9,573 nucleotides of DNA, from positions 1 to 9,573 of the forward strand of contig JAEDJS010000069.1 of assembly GCA_016296205.1 (NCBI GenBank). Reading direction: 5' to 3'. Below are positions 6,933 through 9,573 of this stretch, one piece after another. Position 1 is the first letter of the stretch; the number at the start of each line of letters is the position of its first letter. This DNA is from Treponema sp. GTDB taxonomy: Bacteria; Spirochaetota; Spirochaetia; Treponematales; Treponemataceae. Made by a program: the position numbers and the translations under genes. The notes under the pieces are model-generated. The model saw only the letters and a list, made by a program, of their open reading frames with translations, searched no databases and was not told where the DNA came from.

Positions 6933-6959
6933 TTGTCGGAAATAAAAATTCAAACTTTA
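6933..6959 (-). promoter_or_regulatory. Sigma-28-type (FliA/WhiG) promoter for the flgB operon
   Basis: The reverse strand reads TAAAGTTT (6952-6959), 11 bases, then TCCGACAA (6933-6940). The known flagellar sigma-28 consensus is TAAAGTTT-N11-GCCGATAA, so the -35 is perfect, the spacing exact, and the -10 matches at 6 of 8 positions. Transcription would start near 6926, giving a leader of about 55 bases before flgB. The placement before the first gene of a flagellar operon makes a chance match unlikely. Confidence 0.75.
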
Positions 6960-6976
6960 GGATTTTTTTAATTTTA

Positions 6977-7687
6977 TTATTCAAAACCGATTATAAGCTG
7001 GCATCCGGAAATTGAATATTTAATATCAGTGCCTTCAAAGCCCGGAACTTCATTAGCAAGAACAACAGCAACACGGTTTTCAAAGGGGCTGTAAAAACAC
7101 CCGGTAACAAAAACATCCTGCTGTAAAACATCTTTTGCAGAATTGATTATTTTTACACGGTCTTCCTTTTCTGCCACAATTTTATATGAAATCCGATTGA
7201 ATCCCGTTTCTAAATCCTGCCCCAGTTCATCAACGATTTTACGAACCAGGACTTTTTTGCCTTTTACCTTAACTGGAAATTTAAGGAATTTATTTTTTGA
7301 CACTACAATCCCATGTTTTTCAAGTTCATCACTATATTTATTGCACACCTGATTCCAGATAGAAACAATATCCTCTTCGCTTGACTGATGCATTTCAAAA
7401 ACAATGGAATCTTCTACCAGATCCTGAATATAAAAATCAAACTGATTAATTCCAGCTCCATCAAGCCAGTAACTTTGACACCATGCAAATTTGTTATCTT
7501 TTGACCATCCCACAGGATAAAATTCTGGAAGAGTATTTAAAGTTGAATGTTTTTTATTTCCACCAAGGGTATAAGGATTCACACTGGCCGGAAGAGGAAA
7601 AGCCTGCCGGGAATCAAGTTGAATTTCAACTCCCCAACAAAAAAATGTTAAAAAAAGAGCAGCAAAAAACAAACAGATTTTTTTCAT
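6977..7687 (-). CDS. Secreted protein of unknown function
   Basis: I do not recognise this 236-residue protein. The N-terminus MKKICLFFAALFLTFFCWG is a Sec-type signal peptide: two lysines, about 15 hydrophobic residues and small residues near a likely cleavage site around 18-20. The cysteine at 17 has Phe before it, a poor lipobox, so a lipoprotein is less likely. The mature part has aromatic-rich stretches (FYPVGWSKDNKFAWCQSYW) and a C-terminal NRVAVVLANEVPGFEGTDI. From memory these recall the GWS-D-FA and GFEGPD patterns of the DUF2259 predicted-secreted family, but this is weak. The ATG at 7687 was preferred over an in-frame TTG at 7735 because only it places the signal peptide at the start. 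It has no Shine-Dalgarno and lies 7 bases after a TATAAT box. It is on the same strand as flgB but is probably separately transcribed. Confidence 0.75.
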   Translation of the reverse strand: MKKICLFFAALFLTFFCWGVEIQLDSRQAFPLPASVNPYTLGGNKKHSTLNTLPEFYPVGWSKDNKFAWCQSYWLDGAGINQFDFYIQDLVEDSIVFEMHQSSEEDIVSIWNQVCNKYSDELEKHGIVVSKNKFLKFPVKVKGKKVLVRKIVDELGQDLETGFNRISYKIVAEKEDRVKIINSAKDVLQQDVFVTGCFYSPFENRVAVVLANEVPGFEGTDIKYSISGCQLIIGFE

Positions 7688-7694
7688 AAGTTGA

Positions 7695-7723
7695 ATTATA
7701 AACGGTAAATTTGACAAAATCAA
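7695..7723 (-). promoter_or_regulatory. Candidate promoter of the secreted-protein gene
   Basis: The reverse strand reads TTGATT (7718-7723), 17 bases, then a perfect TATAAT (7695-7700). The predicted start falls at about 7688, directly beside the ATG at 7687, so the mRNA would be leaderless or nearly so. Its -35 region abuts that of the divergent promoter. Confidence 0.6.
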
Positions 7724-7739
7724 GTTAATAGGCAATAAT
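7711..7739 (+). promoter_or_regulatory. Promoter of the small membrane protein gene
   Basis: A perfect TTGACA (7711-7716) is followed after 17 bases by AATAAT (7734-7739), one mismatch from TATAAT. The predicted start is near 7746, 25 bases before the ATG, with room for the strong ribosome binding site AGAGGAG at 7758-7764. Confidence 0.7.
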
Positions 7740-7770
7740 TAAACAATAATTTTAGATAGAGGAGAACACA

Positions 7771-7986
7771 ATGGCAAAAGGTAAAGATTACTTTGGAATG
7801 GGCAGACTGATCAGCATTATTCTTGCTATCATCCCAGTTACATCATGGCTTTTGGGTGCATTTACAAGAATCAAAGAAAAGAAAATTCTTGCTGCAGTAC
7901 TCAGATTACTGTTAGGCTGGAACTTGATTTACATCATCGACCTTATCATGATGATTTTCGCTGGAAAAATCTGGAGATTGTTCTAG
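7771..7986 (+). CDS. Small membrane protein with two predicted helices
   Basis: This 71-residue protein is very hydrophobic. A short positive N-terminus (MAKGKDYFGMGR) precedes a membrane segment at 13-31, a basic loop TRIKEKK at 32-38, a second segment at about 40-64, and a short tail GKIWRLF. By the positive-inside rule the loop is cytoplasmic and both termini would be outside, though the lysines at the N-terminus make this uncertain. From memory, very similar short proteins (a KDYFGMGR-like start, then IIPVTSW and a second helix ending in MI--GKI) occur in spirochaetes and Firmicutes without assigned function. The reading frame is convincing: TTGACA promoter, AGAGGAG 6 bases before ATG, and TAG stop. 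It stands alone, divergent from the secreted-protein gene. No function is proposed. Confidence 0.8.
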   Translation: MAKGKDYFGMGRLISIILAIIPVTSWLLGAFTRIKEKKILAAVLRLLLGWNLIYIIDLIMMIFAGKIWRLF

Positions 7987-7994
7987 TTTATTTT

Positions 7995-8183
7995 GGGGCT
8001 GTCCCAAAAGTATTTGTCATGCTGAACCTGATTCAGCATCCCACTAGATTTAGTGTGAGATCCTGAAACGAGATCAGGATGACAATGGTTGGTGTCATTC
8101 CGGACCTGATCCGGAATCTCTTTTGATGAGATCCTGAAATGAGTTCAGGATGACGCTATGCTACTAATTTATTGGACAGCCCC
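7995..8183. repeat. MITE-like unit: 10-base terminal inverted repeat enclosing four REP-like palindromes
   Basis: GGGGCTGTCC at 7995-8004 is the exact reverse complement of GGACAGCCCC at 8174-8183. Inside are four GTCA-ended palindromes of about 27 bases. Unit A has stem ATGCTGAA/TTCAGCAT at 8019-8026/8032-8039. Unit B has ATCCTGA/TCAGGAT at 8060-8066/8074-8080. Unit C has ATTCCGGA/TCCGGAAT at 8097-8104/8110-8117. Unit D has ATCCTGAA/TTCAGGAT at 8131-8138/8144-8151. Orientation alternates forward, reverse, forward, reverse, as in BIME-type arrays. B and D differ at two positions; C equals 6387-6413 inverted. A small hairpin CACTA/TAGTG at 8042-8055 joins A and B. From memory the end GGGGCTGTCCCAAAA resembles termini of IS1182/IS5-like elements. 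No transposase and no clear target duplication are present. The unit fills the spacer between two convergent genes. Confidence 0.7.
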
Positions 8184-8189
8184 TTAGTT

Positions 8190-8447
8190 TTATCTGCGGC
8201 CTGGTTTTTCTTCTGCAGGGCTTACACGGATTTTGCGACCGTCTACTTCTTTCTGATGCAGAGCCGCAATCGCTTTAGCAGCCTGAACATCGTCTTCCAT
8301 ATTAACAAAACCGAAACCTTTTGACTGGTTAGTATTATTATCCATCATAATCTGAACGCTTTCTACTGTACCGAATTTTTCAAACAGTTTTCTAAGAGTA
8401 TCTTCTGTTGTAATAAAGCTGAGATTTCCGCAGTACAAACGAGTCAT
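8190..8447 (-). CDS. Single-domain RRM RNA-binding protein
   Basis: The 85-residue protein is almost wholly one RNA recognition motif. RNP2 is LYCGNL at 4-9 and RNP1 is KGFGFVNM at 43-50, with the RNA-stacking aromatics Tyr5, Phe45 and Phe47 in place. The beta-alpha-beta-beta-alpha-beta order can be followed: helix TTEDTLRKLFEKFG at 13-26, helix VQAAKAIAAL at 54-63, and last strand KIRVSPAEE at 72-80. A short basic tail (KPGRR) follows, without the glycine-rich tail of many cyanobacterial and plant relatives. Small bacterial RRM proteins bind RNA and are often cold- or growth-regulated; the target here is unknown. The ATG at 8447 is preceded by AGAGGTGA, a very strong ribosome binding site. 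It is convergent with the small membrane protein and divergent from the deaminase. Confidence 0.93.
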   Translation of the reverse strand: MTRLYCGNLSFITTEDTLRKLFEKFGTVESVQIMMDNNTNQSKGFGFVNMEDDVQAAKAIAALHQKEVDGRKIRVSPAEEKPGRR

Positions 8448-8472
8448 ATATCACCTCTAAATAATTTTTCAA

Positions 8473-8501
8473 AATTTACACAATTTAACTGTTATTGTAA
8501 A
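8473..8501 (-). promoter_or_regulatory. Candidate promoter of the RRM gene
   Basis: The reverse strand reads TTTACA (8496-8501), 17 bases, then TAAATT (8473-8478). The boxes match consensus at 5 and 4 of 6 positions. The predicted start near 8466 would give a leader of about 20 bases that includes AGAGGTGA. The surroundings are very AT-rich, which lowers confidence. Confidence 0.4.
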
Positions 8502-8515
8502 TAGCAAAATATAAT

Positions 8516-8543
8516 TTGATTTAAATAAAAATTATGCTATAAT
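8516..8543 (+). promoter_or_regulatory. Extended -10 promoter of the deaminase gene
   Basis: TGCTATAAT at 8535-8543 is a perfect extended -10 element. TTGATT at 8516-8521 lies 16 bases upstream of the TATAAT. The predicted start is at about 8549-8551, only 2-4 bases before the ATG at 8553, so the transcript would have almost no leader. Confidence 0.65.
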
Positions 8544-8552
8544 GTTAATGTT

Positions 8553-9573
8553 ATGAATAAGAAAGAATTTTACCAGATTATGAAGCAGGTTCCAAAAGCC
8601 GAAATTCATATCCATACAGAAGCAGTAATCAGCCGGAATACAGTAAAAAAACTTTTCAAAAAATCAATCGGAAAAACAATGCGCTCAGAAGAAATGAAGG
8701 ACTTGTTTTCCTACGAAGATTTACCGGGATTTATTGCAGCATTTCTTAAAATTCAATCTTTTTTTACAGATTTAAGTGATTTTGATCTGGTATTTGATGA
8801 TTTCCAGAATTATCTTGAAGAAAACAACATTGTTTACTGCGAAGCTTTCTTTAGCCCTTCTGCATTTCTAAAAAAAGGTTTTTCTTTCCACGACATGAGC
8901 CAGATGATTTCCCGTAATGTTAAAAAGATTTTTGACAATACAGGACGCACTTTAAAAATTCTTATTGATGTAAGCCGAACCTTTGGTGAAGAAAACGCAT
9001 TCAATAACCTTAACATGATTCTTGAAGAAAAAAATAAAAACATAATCGGAATTGGTCTTGGGGGAGACGAATCAAAAGGTCCTGCCAGAGACTACAAAAA
9101 TGTTTACGCAAAAGCAAAGGAATCAAAGCTTCACACAGTTGTCCACGCAGGAGAAGTTGAAGAAAGCTGGTCAATAAAAGATGCACTGGATTTGCTGGGA
9201 GCAGAAAGAATTGGTCACGGAATTACAGCTGCCTACGACCCGGAATTAATTGAACGCCTTGCAAAAAAGAAAATTCCTCTGGAAGTTTGTCCAACAAGCA
9301 ATACATTTACAAAAAAATATGTTACAGAAATGAAGAACCATCCAATTAAGGAATTATACCAGAAAGGTGTAATGGTAACATTAAACACAGATGATCCTAC
9401 TTTCTTTAAAGCATCACTTTTAGACGAATATTACAATCTTTATTCAAAACTCAAATTTTCAATGGCCGACATCTGCAAAATCGTAAAAAATGGTTTTAAT
9501 GCCAGTTTTATGAGTTGCGCAAAGAAAAAAGAATGGTGCGCAAAAGTAGATGAAATTTTAAAAGCCCCATGTG
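8553..9573 (+). CDS. add: Adenosine deaminase (3' end cut by window)
   Basis: An open frame of 340 codons runs from ATG at 8553 to the right edge without a stop; family length is about 330-350, so little is missing. It is a zinc amidohydrolase-fold deaminase, expected to convert adenosine to inosine in purine salvage in the cytoplasm. Metal and catalytic residues are all visible: His19 and His21 in EIHIH, His198 and Glu201 in HAGE, His222 in GHG, and Asp280-Asp281 in NTDDP. GLGGDE at 168-173 and CPTSN at 246-250 are also conserved. Odd points: after HxH the usual L-E/D-G reads TEA, and no glycine follows CPTSN. The segment NTDDPTFFKASLLDEY resembles true adenosine deaminases more than adenine deaminases. 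There is no ribosome binding site; the ATG sits 9 bases after TATAAT. A later in-frame ATG at 8580 is possible but also lacks one. Confidence 0.9.
   Translation, partial: MNKKEFYQIMKQVPKAEIHIHTEAVISRNTVKKLFKKSIGKTMRSEEMKDLFSYEDLPGFIAAFLKIQSFFTDLSDFDLVFDDFQNYLEENNIVYCEAFFSPSAFLKKGFSFHDMSQMISRNVKKIFDNTGRTLKILIDVSRTFGEENAFNNLNMILEEKNKNIIGIGLGGDESKGPARDYKNVYAKAKESKLHTVVHAGEVEESWSIKDALDLLGAERIGHGITAAYDPELIERLAKKKIPLEVCPTSNTFTKKYVTEMKNHPIKELYQKGVMVTLNTDDPTFFKASLLDEYYNLYSKLKFSMADICKIVKNGFNASFMSCAKKKEWCAKVDEILKAPC

Noticed and set aside
6961..6976. Terminator after the secreted-protein gene
   Set aside because: On the transcript strand the stretch is A-rich rather than U-rich and no GC stem precedes it.
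7688..7735. Upstream TTG start for the secreted protein
   Set aside because: It would bury the signal peptide behind 16 extra residues, overlaps both divergent promoters and has no ribosome binding site.
7845..8066. Overlapping plus-strand frame running from the small membrane gene into the repeat region
   Set aside because: It is out of frame with the well-supported small protein, starts inside it without a ribosome binding site, and ends in repeat DNA.
8016..8154. CRISPR-like array of evenly spaced repeats
   Set aside because: The units are palindromes in alternating orientation with diverged sequence and spacers of about 7-14 bases. There are no direct repeats with 30-base spacers and no cas genes.
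7984..8190. Target-site duplication TAGTTT flanking the MITE-like unit
   Set aside because: The two TAGTTT copies lie at different distances from the element ends (5 and 2 bases), and both overlap or adjoin stop codons of the flanking genes, so they do not form a clean duplication.
8477..8500. Operator-like inverted repeat TTACACAAT/ATTGTAA between the RRM and deaminase genes
   Set aside because: The arms pair only with a two-base bulge in very AT-rich DNA; this is within chance expectation.

Overview
The window looks like chromosomal DNA from a spirochaete, most likely a Treponema. The basis is the gene order flgB-flgC-fliE-fliF-fliG-fliH-fliI-fliJ, which matches the treponemal motility operon as I know it, the AT-rich composition, and a long FliH. 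No database search was possible, so genus is inference and species is not called.

Positions 1-6870 (minus strand) hold a flagellar basal-body and export operon, read right to left: rod proteins FlgB and FlgC, rod/MS-ring junction protein FliE, MS-ring FliF, rotor/switch protein FliG, the export-ATPase regulator FliH, the export ATPase FliI, and the first 50 codons of the stalk protein FliJ, cut by the window edge. From fliF onward the genes are packed with gaps of 3-27 bases. The front of the operon is looser and carries signals in each spacer: a sigma-28-type promoter before flgB, a block of REP-like palindromes between flgB and flgC, a terminator-like hairpin with an alternative pairing partner between flgC and fliE, and a sigma-70-type promoter before fliF. 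This suggests stepwise control rather than one plain transcript.

Positions 6977-7986 hold two unrelated divergent genes: a secreted protein of unknown function (minus) and a 71-residue two-helix membrane protein (plus). Their promoters overlap. Positions 7987-8189 are a non-coding spacer between convergent genes. It contains a 189-base unit framed by a perfect 10-base terminal inverted repeat and filled with four alternating REP-like palindromes. One of these is an exact inverted copy of a 27-base unit in the flgB-flgC spacer.

Positions 8190-9573 hold a single-RRM RNA-binding protein (minus) and, divergent from it, a nearly complete adenosine deaminase (plus) running off the right edge. The secreted-protein gene and the deaminase gene both have a TATAAT box only 7-9 bases before the ATG and no Shine-Dalgarno, so both look leaderless. 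The best points for follow-up are the REP-like/MITE-like repeats, the spacer signals of the flagellar operon and the leaderless starts. I found no evidence of a wholly new multi-gene system.
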